From contig NC_065415.1 of the NCBI RefSeq assembly GCF_024362695.1, positions 12,813,438-12,877,437 on the forward strand: a DNA stretch of 64,000 nucleotides, read 5' to 3'. Positions within the stretch are counted from its first letter, which is position 1; the number at the start of each line of letters is the position of its first letter. Positions 54,114 through 64,000 of the stretch are shown piece after piece. The translations under genes were made by a program, and so were the position numbers. This DNA comes from Pectinophora gossypiella (lineage: Eukaryota; Arthropoda; Insecta; Lepidoptera; Gelechiidae). The notes under the pieces were generated by a model that was not told the DNA's origin, ran no database searches, and saw nothing but the letters and a program-made list of their open reading frames with translations.

Positions 54114-55724
54114 TTCCGTTTTCATTGTTTCTGTCCGAATTTAACACAAAAAAGAATTCATACGATGAAAAAAAATACATAAATGTATAGCTGGCAGTTT
54201 GGCCATTACAGTAATAAGCGAAAATTCAAAATTCAAAATTAGAATTTCATTTGTTTATCTTATAAACGAAATGAATCACTGTTTTGAGACAAATGTGTGT
54301 TTAGGGTTGGAGTACATTTAGCGTTTAAAAACTAAAAATTGGCGCCTATCCTTAAACTTTTTGTTTTTTATTTCAATACTGTGACTTTGGGACGTCTGAA
54401 AAAAGGTTTTTTTTTCTAAAACGTATGGATACTTCGCCCACAGAAGCCGCCCAAGTTGTGGCATTGCTGGATTCTGGCCTTAGTCAGCGTGTTGTGGCTG
54501 CAAGACTGCATCTAAGCCTGTCATCTGTTCATAGAGTCTATAAACGTTATCGGGAGACTGGTTTGTTCACGCGCCGTTCAGGATCTGGCAGGAATCGGGT
54601 CACTTCTGAGCGAGATGATCGATTTATTGTAACAACTTCTTTAAGAAATCGACGCCTTAACGCTTTTCAACTGCAGCAGCGGCTTCGTGTTGTACGAAGG
54701 GTGGCTGTAAGTGACTCTACAATTAGAAGAAGGTTGAAGGATCGTGGACTGGTACCGCATAAGCCAGCAAATGGGCCGAAATTAACTGCAGACCATCGAA
54801 GAGCGCGCCTTAACTTTGCACGTGAGCACCTAAATTGGTCATACCTACAGTGGAGCAAAGTTCTCTTTTCTGATGAGTGTAAAATTATGCTGTATGGTAA
54901 CGACGGAAGGAACAAGGTCTACAGAAGAGACGGAGAACGCTATGCACAATGCTGCATTGAAGAAAAGGTCAGCTATGGTGGCGGTTCGTGGACGGTTTGG
55001 GGAGGAATCAGCGCCGACGGTAAGACAGAGCTTGCTTTCGTGTCTGGGCCACGTCTGCCTGCACTAAACTGTCATCGGTACGTCGAAGAGTGTCTCGAGC
55101 CTCATGTGATGCCCTATGCACATTTTATTGGCAACGGCTTCATATTCATGCACGACAATGCTAGGGCTCACACCGCGGGCGTCGTACGAGATTATCTTAA
55201 CGAAGTCGATATCTCTATTATGGAATGGCCAGCAAGAAGCCCGGACATGAATCCCATTGAACATCTGTGGGATGAATTAAAGAGACGAATTCGAGCAAGA
55301 GATCCTGCCCCAGAAACACTTGGCCAGCTGCAAGATGCAATCCAAGAGGAATGGGACAATATACCACAGCATGTGATCGTGACTCTCATCCGATCGATGA
55401 AGAACCGTATGGAAGCAGTAATTAGAGCTCGGGGAGGGAATACAAGTTATTAAATAAACGTTTTTTAGCTTTTTTTTTTCATTTACGTGTGTTGTTTTAT
55501 CCATTTCCTTTATACTCCATAAGGAATAAAAATGACTCATTTAACAAAATACGAAACCTATGAAAAATTCATTTAAATTTAGAACATTAACATTAAGATT
55601 TAATAAGCTCATATTACTCACTATTAAACGACATTTAACATTTATTCCTAAATGTACACATTTTTCTGATAATCCTGACAAAACGTAAACTTGCAAGGTG
55701 TTTCGATTTTTTTGATGAGAAGTG
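54087..55724 (+). mobile_element. Complete Tc1-type DNA transposon
   Basis: A 1,638-bp element bounded by TA on both sides (54085-54086 and 55725-55726), the target duplication of the Tc1/mariner superfamily. The terminal inverted repeats begin CACTTCTCATC and match perfectly for 27 bases before diverging. One intact transposase frame fills the middle. An uninterrupted frame and identical ends point to a recent, possibly mobilisable insertion. Confidence 0.93.
54425..55453 (+). CDS. Tc1-family transposase (DD34E)
   Basis: An intact 342-residue cut-and-paste transposase, the usual length for Tc1 elements. An N-terminal helix-turn-helix (about residues 5-45: SQRVVAARLHLSLSSVHRVYKRY) is followed by a basic GRPR-like linker (RRSGSGRNR, 50-58) and a second HTH (about 62-115). 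Together they bind the terminal repeats. The RNase H-fold catalytic triad is visible: Asp150 in LFSDE, Asp244 in FMHDNARAH, and Glu279 in MNPIEHLWDELKRR, with 34 residues between the second and third, hence DD34E. A WGGIS motif sits near 192-196. The ATG at 54425 is the first in frame. Frame and all catalytic residues are intact, in contrast to every other transposase or RT in the window. Nuclear; it moves its own element and any relatives with the same ends. Confidence 0.95.
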   Translation: MDTSPTEAAQVVALLDSGLSQRVVAARLHLSLSSVHRVYKRYRETGLFTRRSGSGRNRVTSERDDRFIVTTSLRNRRLNAFQLQQRLRVVRRVAVSDSTIRRRLKDRGLVPHKPANGPKLTADHRRARLNFAREHLNWSYLQWSKVLFSDECKIMLYGNDGRNKVYRRDGERYAQCCIEEKVSYGGGSWTVWGGISADGKTELAFVSGPRLPALNCHRYVEECLEPHVMPYAHFIGNGFIFMHDNARAHTAGVVRDYLNEVDISIMEWPARSPDMNPIEHLWDELKRRIRARDPAPETLGQLQDAIQEEWDNIPQHVIVTLIRSMKNRMEAVIRARGGNTSY

Positions 55725-55726
55725 TA
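55698..55726 (-). repeat. Tc1 right terminal inverted repeat with TA
   Basis: Mirror of the left end with no mismatch over 27 bases, followed by the TA target duplicate. Confidence 0.93.
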
Positions 55727-55782
55727 TATGACTTGTAATTTGTTTTTGGTCACCAATATAAAGAACGCAGTTCTAGTATAGT

Positions 55783-55940
55783 GCAGTTTTCACTAACACC
55801 GTTGGCTCGACCATTATAGACGGCGATACGGCTCATCTGTGACGTTGGTCTGACAGAAACCTCGGGTGTACTTAGTTCATCTTGCGGTGGAAGTACCTCT
55901 GACTACCCCAATTGGGATATAGTCGTGAGTTTATGTAATG
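55783..55940 (+). repeat. Dispersed repeat (CCCAATTGGGATATAG family), copy 3
   Basis: TTTTCACTAACACCGTTGGC ... GACGGCGATACGGCTCATCT ... GTACCTCTGACTACCCCAAT. It starts 57 bases outside the Tc1 right end. Confidence 0.7.
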
Positions 55941-56134
55941 TCATGTATTAATCAATAGGGATTATTTATTTGTTACCGTAATAATATATAATTTTTTGTG
56001 ATATTATTATCAAATGTCTTTGGGCTTGTGTATAAGATTGTCCAAGTGTTGCTATACAGCTTATTTCCCAGAAGTCGAAGCTTTCTGAGTAATACCTTTT
56101 AAGTGGTGAAAACATTTTGATGTTATTTTTAAGG

Positions 56135-56457
56135 GCCTCCATGGTCCAGTGGTTGAGCGTTGGGCTCTTGATCCACAGGTCCCGGGTTCGAATCCCGGTG
56201 GGCATATATCACAAAAATCACTTTGTGATCCCTAGTTTGGTTAGGACGTTACAGGCTGATCACCTGATTGTCCAAAAAGTAAGATGTTTGGTGCTTTGGA
56301 AGGCACGTTAAGCCGTTGGTCCCGGTTACTACTTACTGATGTAAGTAAGTAGTCGTTACATGAGTCATGTGAGGGGCCTTTGGCGGCTCAATAATAACCC
56401 TGACACCAGGGTTGATGAGGTTGGTAATTCACCTCAGAACCCACACGATAGAAGAAG
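56135..56457 (+). mobile_element. SINE family B1, full length
   Basis: Head GCCTCCATGGTCCAGTGG, B box GGTTCGAATCCCGG, complete core and tail. No clear target duplication was seen. Confidence 0.86.
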
Positions 56458-56624
56458 AGAAGAGAAGATTGATAACGATAAGCATTGAAGAAGAAAAAAT
56501 GTCTACCATCCTGACAGGGTTTTTGAGCAACTGATGTGTTGCTTCGCGTTGCATGTGATTATGTTGCATGCAATATTCTGAAAACTACTGAGTTGATGTC
56601 TATTTATAGAGGAACTTCTTTTTG

Positions 56625-56795
56625 ACGAGACATATTGTAGATTTGCCGCAGATGACATTAATAATTTGGCCAGCCATGTGGGATTATGCACAAAATTTAA
56701 GACAACAGTCCTGAGGGTGCCCAGTTAAAGACAACAGTCATCTGAGAGGATTATACTTGAAAGAATTAATCGACACTAGTGGGTCGATAGAGTAT
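56625..56795 (-). mobile_element. Degraded family J LINE tail
   Basis: Diverged and internally deleted reverse copy of the family J 3' UTR. It keeps ATTTGCCGCAGATG and CCTGAGGGTGCCCAGTT. Confidence 0.65.
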
Positions 56796-56799
56796 GTAG

Positions 56800-58000
56800 T
56801 AGACCGGTATACATTACGCGTTATTTAATAACTAGAGAAACATATTGAATACCGGGCATTTTTATCATTTAGCTGATCATTAATCTTATAATAAGCTTTT
56901 CTATACAAAGTAAGCTTCACATGAGATTTAAATTTATTTTCTGACTAATTCAAAATACTGTTTGGTGTTTTAATATAAAAATAAATTACCCCAAAAGAGA
57001 TGAATTTAATTTACTTAGTCTAGAATTTTGCGTAGCGATTTTTTTTGTTCTTCGTGTTATAAGAATGTCTTTCACAGTTTTTCGGAAGGGAAGATATTTT
57101 TTACGGACATTCATAATGTTTTCATAAACATGCAACAGTCAGTATATTAATTTCTATAAACAACTAACTCCCTTTGAGAGTTTGGACAACGCAGATTTTA
57201 AATAGCAAGTCAATTAGTGCTTAAAAGGAGGCTCCAGTAACTAGTTTAAGAAAAACATGTAAGAAAGGAAAATAAATACTTTTTGTTTTTTTTTTATTTT
57301 AGTTGTGTTAAAAAAATGTAGTACAGTCGAAAAAAAGGTTGTGTACTGCCGTATTTATTTAGGCTGTTTTGGCTCGTGCCTACTCGAAAAGTTGAAAGCC
57401 ACTCTTAAGATTGTTTCTGAGAACCAACTTATCTTTGAAAAGTGTTTGGGCCTTTAAATATCAATTTCATTTGACATAATTGTTTGTGTTTGCGATCTTT
57501 TTCTGCGAATCTATATCTGTTATCCTTTTATTTATTACACGGCCATATTTATGCGAAGTACTTAATAAAAAGATTCGAATTGAGTCAACAAAAACACACG
57601 TATCGTTTATTTTATGTCACTTTTAAGTGGGATACCGACTGTTTCCATAGTAACAAATAAAGAGGGTATTAAATATAATAAGTACCAATAATAAAAAATA
57701 AAAAAAAATATTTATTTCCTTCACAACATAACATGATTCAAAGTGTACATATACATCTTAGACAATAGGATTAAACATAACGGGTGATCATGTGTAAAGG
57801 CTGGAACCTAAACTAGGATACCCTGTATTATAAGAAGACAAATCTTTGTACAAAGGGACTGTGGTCGGTGGCTCGTTTGCGGCGACACAAACCAAGGTTT
57901 TTTATTATCTGGACCCAGATCAACCCACATCGCAAGAATATACAACGCAAGGATGTCTGAAGCAAATTGATTTCTCCTCGTAAAAGATTTTACTTCGAAT
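56800..58000. other. No recognised gene
   Basis: AT-rich DNA with poly(A/T) runs near 57290 and 57700. The latter (TTATTTCCTTCACAACATAA) may be a LINE tail. Confidence 0.4.
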
Positions 58001-58004
58001 TTGG

Positions 58005-58197
58005 ATTTCAATGCATTTCTCGGGAATGTGGGTTTTCTGACGATGTATCTTTTACCGCTGTGCACGTGATAATCATTTATGATTTAAATATGAATTCGAA
58101 AACAAATTCGACAATCATAGGTATAGGCCTGTACTGGATTTGAACTTGCGACTTTAAAGTGAGAGGCAAGCGTTCTACCAACTGGGCTATCAAGGCT
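58005..58197 (-). mobile_element. SINE family C head and core
   Basis: Antisense AATGCATTTCTCGGGAATG ... CACGTGATAATCATTTATGA ... and the tRNA-like head AGCCTTGATAGCCCAGTTGG, with no tail. Confidence 0.75.
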
Positions 58198-58434
58198 CAA
58201 CAAGGAGTTTTCAGGCGAGGCAGTATAAATAATACCTCCACTCGGAAGAAGGGAAGATGTATAACAAAATGCACTTTCTTCCCTGATTCCGGAGTATGCG
58301 GAGTGTGAAGAGTTATGTTCCGAGCTTGTTACTTCTGGCACTTTTATATTAATGCAAGTTGTTGAAACTCATTTGTGAAATAGTTCTGTGAAACCATTAT
58401 TCTTAAATGCCGAGAGCTGTTTTATAGGATAAGT

Positions 58435-58640
58435 ACTAGCTTTTTCCCGACGCGAGTGAAGGCGTTAAATTCTGGTAAACACGGTTTTTTTTTCGCAATT
58501 TTCACAGTTTTTAACTTCCTACCTTGAAAACTGCGAAAAGTCCTATACAAAATTTCACTCCCTCTTTGAAAGGGTGGGGGGCAGATTTCCAAAAACAAAA
58601 ACGATTCAAAATTTTTTTGTTAGTCACAATTTGTCCGCAT
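58435..58640 (-). mobile_element. Helitron 3' half
   Basis: Reverse complement of the second half of 44576-44997, with the intact terminus AGCTAGT at 58435-58441. It ends inside the GTGACTAACAAAAAAAT segment, so it is 5'-truncated. Confidence 0.7.
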
Positions 58641-58664
58641 ACCAATGTTTAACACATTTTAATC

Positions 58665-58966
58665 AGCCTCCGTGCTCCAGTGGTTGAGCGTTGGGCTCAC
58701 GATCCGCAGGTCCTGGGTTTGAATCCCAGTGGGACATATCACAAAAATCACTTTGTGATCCCTAGTTTGGTTAGGACATTGCAGGCTTATCACCTGATTG
58801 TCCAAGAGTGATGATCCGTGCATCGGAAGGCACGTTAAGCCTTTGGTCCCGGTTACTCCTTACTGACGGAAGTTACGTGAGTCACATCAAGGGCCTTTGG
58901 CGGCTCAGTAATAACCCTGACACCGGGATTAATGAGGTTGGTAATTCACCTCACAACCCACACGAT
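58665..58966 (+). mobile_element. SINE family B1, nearly full length
   Basis: Head GCCTCCGTGCTCCAGTGG, degenerate B box GGTTTGAATCCCAG, and a tail ending at CACACGAT without the GAAGAAG run. Confidence 0.85.
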
Positions 58967-59544
58967 TTCGATACTTCGTCCAATAAGGTTAAGGTTAGTA
59001 ACTTATTACTATAAATCAATGATCACATCTGATGCCGGAGATCTTTATAGTCAAAGTCAGCGGTGGAGGAATGCTCCGTAAGGTTTTTGTTTGTAACCGA
59101 TTGTTATTTGTATGACACCAGAAACATGTGACGTCATGAGTTAGTCTAGCCTATAGTCATTTATTTCTAACTTGGATGGCAGCAAGTATTTAAATTTTCA
59201 ACGAATTTCGATTCTATTTTAACAGTTGGTTATCAATTTATGTCTATTTTGCAAGTATTTATAAGCGCCAAGTAAATGGGACTAAGGCCAAGGATAATGA
59301 TGATGAGAGCCGAAGTCTACGCAGACATAGTCGCGAGTGGAGCCAGTTCATTATAATTCAACATTTGAAGTTTAATAATATTTTCCACCTGGCTGAGGAC
59401 CAACAGCGGTTATTGCGAAGAAAGGGAATATTGATAAATTTATTGTTTTAATAACAACACCGAATGCTGGGCATTTAACTTGGTTTTTAAAAACGGCTAA
59501 GTCGAGTCGGTTTCGTACAACTGGAGTTTTGTACTAAAACTATA

Positions 59545-59740
59545 CACATACACATACATAAACTCACGCCTATTTCCCACCGAGGTAAGCAGAGACTATA
59601 TAATTCCATTTGCTTCGATCCTGACACACGTCTCTTGTTTCCTCCACATTCATATTTCAGAGTAGATCGTACGAAACCTTTTCTAAGGACATCTCCAATT
59701 TGGTCAATGTAAGTCCTTCTAGGACTAAAACTAGAGTGAA
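59545..59740 (-). pseudogene. LINE reverse-transcriptase C-terminal fragment
   Basis: Minus strand gives RRTYIDQIGDVLRKGFVRST then a gap and SKQMELYSLCLPRWE, a shifted form of RSKWNSIVSAYPxGK. 5'-truncated and broken. Confidence 0.65.
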
Positions 59741-59869
59741 CGGTCAATAATGGGTGAGTTTTATTAACTCTATTTTAATGATATTTAAATACATCTTTAG
59801 TTCCGATTTTAACAGGCAAAACTAAAATTTATTTTTATTTGACAGTTTCGAAACTAGCTTTATCCCTTT

Positions 59870-60300
59870 CTTATTTATTTATTTATTTATTTATAAAAAA
59901 GGTACACCAACAGCTTATATAATAAAACATTAAATAAAATAAAAGTTACATCAGGAATTAGACTGTTACATAAGCCAATTATAGGTGCACACAACATTTG
60001 CAAAGTAGGACAGCGTAATCGTTTATTAGATAATTAAATAATAAAATTTAAAAAACAGATAATTAAAAAAATACATAAAAAAGTAAAATATATATTATGC
60101 TGGAGGACATAAATATTTATAAATTTTATCCTTATACTGCCTGAGAGAATTGAAAAATAGGTCTAGATCAGGCATTGCGGCACTTAGTTCATTATGAGTC
60201 ACGCAGATGCGACTCAACGCTGTATGACTACCGACATTGGTTCTTGCACTTGTTATAAGTGAAGGATGACACTATTACCTGATAATCTAAAATAAAATTA
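59870..60300 (-). mobile_element. Probable LINE 3' UTR ending in (AAAT)n
   Basis: It starts with seven ATTT-type units, then CACCAACAGCTTATATAAT and GCCAATTATAGGTGCAC, resembling 33040-33160. The block to about 60270 (GAGTCACGCAGATGCGACTC) looks like the rest of the same untranslated region. No coding region was recognised. Confidence 0.45.
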
Positions 60301-60309
60301 AGTTTGGTC

Positions 60310-61305
60310 TATGCACGTTAGGCTTTAAGTACTTTTGTTTTTGTTTCAACAAACAAATAGTCGAGTCAGCGTTTCAGTACCGGATAAAAAAAACGTGACA
60401 GGTTTTTCTTAGGGTTTCTACATTTAAAGTAGGTATTGAACCCTAAAAACGAAGAACGGAGGAAATGCAATGACCCCGTTTTTGTAATTGTAAACTTCGT
60501 TAAAGATTTTCGTTATTCTGATTACAAATGGCCGCAGGTTCTTTAAGATTAAAAACGAGATCATTTGCAAAGAAAGAAGATGAAAAGTTGATTGCGACTT
60601 TTGGTCACTGCATTATTTCTTTAGAAACCCCTTTTTTCCTTTTTCCTTTCATTAAAATAACAAAGATTTTAGGGATAAGTACCTACTTTTCAGTTTCCTC
60701 GTTGAAATAATATACGAATTTTACATTTAACAATTAAAAAATACGATTAAAATAATGTATTTCATAGCGTATTTATATGACAATATTTCGTAATTGTGTA
60801 ATAGGTACATTTGAATTTATCACGAAAAAATATAATATCCTAATGTTTATATAAATGAAATATAAGGGTAGTTAATGTATGCAGAGAATCCTACTTTTAG
60901 ATGTATATGCTATGCATGCAGTTTTAGTAATGGTTTTCCAGGCGCCCAATCTCTTTGCTCTAATAATTCTTACCACCACAGAATATCCTTTAGGCCCTAA
61001 AGGCTCATTTGTTTAGCTTACAGCTTCGGGGTACTAAATCTTTAGATTTCGGCTTGACACTATTTTAGGACACCATGTATAATAACTAACCAATCTTGGC
61101 AGTGAACCTGGTTTGGCACGCGCCATCCACGTTTCTTAGACGATAGTATAGTTTATGGCAGCAGATAATTTGAGGTTTGGCTTCATATCTCGCCTATTGC
61201 TTGCTGTAGTTTGAAGTCAAACATCTCTAGTTATTTATTTATAATTAAACTGATTTTGTTTAGTTTTATTAAATTATACACTTAAACACTATTGGCTCTA
61301 TTATA
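60310..61305. other. No recognised gene
   Basis: Small open frames only; none has a recognisable domain. Confidence 0.4.
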
Positions 61306-61307
61306 CA

Positions 61308-61400
61308 GATAGTTAGTGCCCCGGTAACGAAAACTTTGGGGATGATTCAGACAAAATTTATGAAAATGTTAGTGTTTTACTAAATTATTTTGAGTCCCAT
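61308..61400. mobile_element. Degraded half MITE-P
   Basis: TAGTTAGTGCCCCGGTAACG and GGGGATGATTCAGAC, then a decayed centre. Confidence 0.45.
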
Positions 61401-61440
61401 GTTGTGCTTTTAACTACAAATAAACATGTAAAATAAAGTT

Positions 61441-61757
61441 CATCCAGTTTTTCACAGGGTCTGCCTTACCTAACCTGAAGATTTGTCAGGTTCGGATTTT
61501 TACAGGAACGACTGCCTGTCTGACATTCCAACGCGCGAAGGGAAAACCATCCCAATACAGGTAAGGTCACATACCTCCGAAAATGCATTTCTCGGGAATG
61601 TGAGTTTCCTCGCGATGTTTTCTTTCACCGCTGAGCACGTGATAATCATTTGTGATCCAAACATGAATTCGAAAACAAATTCGACAATGTGCTGGATTCG
61701 AACCTGCGACATCAAAGTGAGAGGCAAGCGTTCTACCAACTGGGCTACCACGGCTTC
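61441..61757 (-). mobile_element. SINE family C, full length
   Basis: Antisense from CAGTTTTTCACAGGGTCTGC to the head GCCGTGGTAGCCCAGTTGG. B box GGTTCGAATCC is intact. It is the most complete family C copy here. Confidence 0.85.
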
Positions 61758-62305
61758 TAACGTAATAACGTAATGGACGTTGTATTTTGTTCCATTATAA
61801 TCCCCTCCAATAAATTGTTTATCAATCCAAAATTCACTAAGAGCAGTTAATCGAAAGCTACTGGAAAACAATTTCGAAGTTGTGAGTTACGTACCCAAAC
61901 AATTAAACACGAGACATTGGCAACATCTAGCCAATACCACGGAATCTAGTCCCAAAGCGAACACAAATGCTAATGTGACTCAGTCAATATGGGTCTGGAT
62001 ACCTTCATTTGGACTTAGAAATTCAATTAAAGTGCTCTAACTCGCTCTAAGATGCCACGTGTTATTCAAAATTATTCTAATCTGACAAACCTACTTAGAA
62101 AGTCAATTTATAACACAAGTTTTTTATGGATTTAACCAAAGATCTGGATTTATGTTCATAACTTGGAGTTAGAGTATAGTACCACCATCATAATTTTCTC
62201 TATGTATATAAGCTCACGCCTATAATCCCTAATCGGGTGGGCAGAGCCACAAGTAATCAAATACAACTTGCAACCACTGTAAATACGAAGTCCCAAGAAG
62301 ATAAT

Positions 62306-62490
62306 ACAGGTTGTTAGTGACATAGTATCGAAATTAAGTAACGAAAATATTCTGAGTAGATATCAAGTGAAATTTTCCGTCGCAAAAGTATGGAGCTGAA
62401 AATAATTGAAAAAAAAAGACACTAAAATTGTCATGAATTTCGCGTCGGAATATTCCACTTAATAATACTAACTCCGAATCATGGTATATG
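62306..62490. mobile_element. MITE-P copy missing its right end
   Basis: CAGGTTGTTAGTGACATAGT, both GGAAT/ATTCCACTT arm cores and AATCATGG are visible. The terminal right arm is lost. Confidence 0.6.
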
Positions 62491-64000
62491 TTAAGGATAT
62501 TAACACATTACTTTATAAGTGACCAAGTTTAACAAAATAAATATGTTAGTACATTTTAATGCTTATGAGAACAACCGAAGTGATTTAGCATCGAGGAGAA
62601 TTGTTAAACATAACGAGGAGAAATGTGTGACAATTTGATATTGACTTCGTTGAACGTCGCGCACATGTTGGCTATAGGCGTAGATTAAATAATTTTGTTA
62701 TATATTTTAATATTCTGTCACATTCTGCCATACCACGCATGCCCAATTTCGATTTAATTTTATCATTAAAAAATTACATTTGCGTATCTGAAAATAATGC
62801 TCAAAATCTCTTGCAAATGAAAGAAGTGGAAGGTAAGCCAAAAATCAAAAATTCCCTTCAGTCCTTTCGCAAGTTTACAAAGTGTTTATTACTGAGTTAA
62901 TGGAAATAATTCAACTCTTTGTGAAGTGTAATAAACCAGTTGGTTGCTACTCGTAAACGGATGCTTTAAAATGGTAATTGTAACTCCTTGTACAGTCAAA
63001 GACCTTCCCCACAGCGCGATCTGATATCGCATGGTTATACGATTTTAGGGTAAGATTATTATTATTATTATTACCAGTATTAGACCGTACCTTTGGTTCC
63101 CGCCAAAAATCCCACCACTTCAAGTCACAAAAAAGTAATATAAAAAAGTTAAAGCGACTGTCATTATCGCGAGTTTCTTCACAAGATTTTTTTAAGTACT
63201 TAAGTCTGTAGTTCAACTTGTGCTAAGCCAATCTAAAAGTACACGAACAGCGACCATAGTAGCAGGCGTCGAAAAAAATCCAAAACTCAACAGTACTGTA
63301 AGTAAGAAAGAACCCTTCCCCTTGGTTAGTATTTTGTATTTTACTGATGTAACTTAGTAGTCGATATATGAGCCGTGTCAGGGGTCTTTGGCGGCTCTAT
63401 AGTAACCCGGACACTAGGGTTGATGGGGTTGGTTATCCACCTCACAACCGACACGATAGAAGAACAGTATTTTGTATGGGCAAATCCATTTTTCAAATGA
63501 TCTTAGCTATCCAACTCCACTTCATTATAACAAGAACCTCGACGTTTGACCATTGTTTTACGTCATATCACTACTTTATATTCAAATCGTCACTTGTTTC
63601 GATGTCGCACGAACTGCAGCGCATCGTGAGGAAGCTCCCTACTGTGATTCCCTAAGGCTATTTTAGGCAAATTTTCTTTTTGCGCTCACTTTGTGAATCT
63701 CTGGAGTGCGATTTCTGGCTTATTCGGTACGTGTATCGAAGATGTAATAAGTTGCCATTTCTTAACCGATAATTTTTTTCATTGATTTTGAAATTAGTAT
63801 GTCAATGGAAATAATACAAAATATTATTGCATTTTTCAAATACAAAATGTAACATTATTTAATAATTATATTATATATATTTTTTACCATTTAAATTTTC
63901 TTTTTTTGAATTTCCCTAAGTTCGGGTAATTGCTATAAAAACAAAAATCATTATTATTTTATTATATATTTTTGTCTCAAAGATCCAGTTCAAAACGGAG
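62491..64000. other. No recognised gene apart from the SINE at 63340
   Basis: The 95-codon frame at 63368-63655 starts inside the B1 SINE and is therefore incidental. A (TTA)n run lies at about 63055-63072. Confidence 0.4.
63340..63465 (+). mobile_element. SINE family B1, 5'-truncated, with 12-bp target duplication
   Basis: Starts at ACTGATGTAACTTAGTAG and ends in the ACGATAGAAGAA tail. AGTATTTTGTAT is repeated at 63328-63339 and 63466-63477. Confidence 0.85.

Noticed and set aside
56135..56210. tRNA-like sequences with A and B boxes (also at 48881, 58665, 38600, 47480, 18262 and 61740)
   Set aside because: All are heads of SINE families with shared cores and tails, several with target duplications; none is taken as a functional tRNA gene.
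63368..63655. 95-codon plus-strand frame
   Set aside because: Begins inside a B1 SINE; related frames recur in other B1 copies (49104, 58808).
1..64000. CRISPR arrays, bacterial operons or prophage
   Set aside because: No regularly spaced repeats, no ribosome-binding-site-linked genes; every sign is eukaryotic.

Overview
The window is eukaryotic nuclear DNA, most likely from a moth or butterfly (Lepidoptera). It is AT-rich and has no operons or long host reading frames. Its interspersed repeats are of types I associate with lepidopteran genomes: several tRNA-headed SINE families, Lep1-like non-autonomous Helitrons ending in GCGGGCAAAAGCTAGT, jockey-like and other non-LTR retrotransposon tails, and short palindromic MITEs. 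The order is inferred from repeat content and protein resemblance only; no search was run.

Layout. From 1 to about 32 kb I recognise no intact host gene. This part is a patchwork of SINEs, dead LINE fragments (head to head at 8.0-9.4 kb), a broken DUF4817-type DDE transposase (5.8-6.3 kb), palindromic elements, an inverted duplication (3.2 and 17.8-18.1 kb), a GC-rich TIR element (29.76-30.29 kb) and satellites. From 32.3 to 40.9 kb, all on the minus strand, lies the main host feature: five small uninterrupted four-helix membrane proteins (120-134 residues) that resemble the MAPEG / microsomal glutathione S-transferase 1 family. They share a YYFY...KLL first helix, a [S/T]DLKHLTPFW second helix and an AR-x6-GY third-helix signature, but have changed most of the residues that bind glutathione in MGST1 and have lost its long loop. 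Order and similarity (D+E, B+C, A as outlier) suggest stepwise tandem duplication.

From 41 to 64 kb repeats dominate again. Notable items are a U6 snRNA pseudogene fused to a SINE (44.0-44.3 kb), a full-length Lep1-like Helitron (44.6-45.0 kb), a near-perfect seven-unit heat-shock element followed by a TATA-like box (53.3 kb) with no recognisable heat-shock gene behind it, and an intact 1.64-kb Tc1-type transposon (54.09-55.72 kb) with a 342-residue DD34E transposase, 27-bp perfect terminal repeats and TA at both ends.

The best candidates for new biology are the MAPEG-like array, which may be catalytically altered or a set of pseudo-enzymes, and the orphan heat-shock promoter. Repeat family names A, B1, B2, C and J and MITE-P are local labels, not database names.
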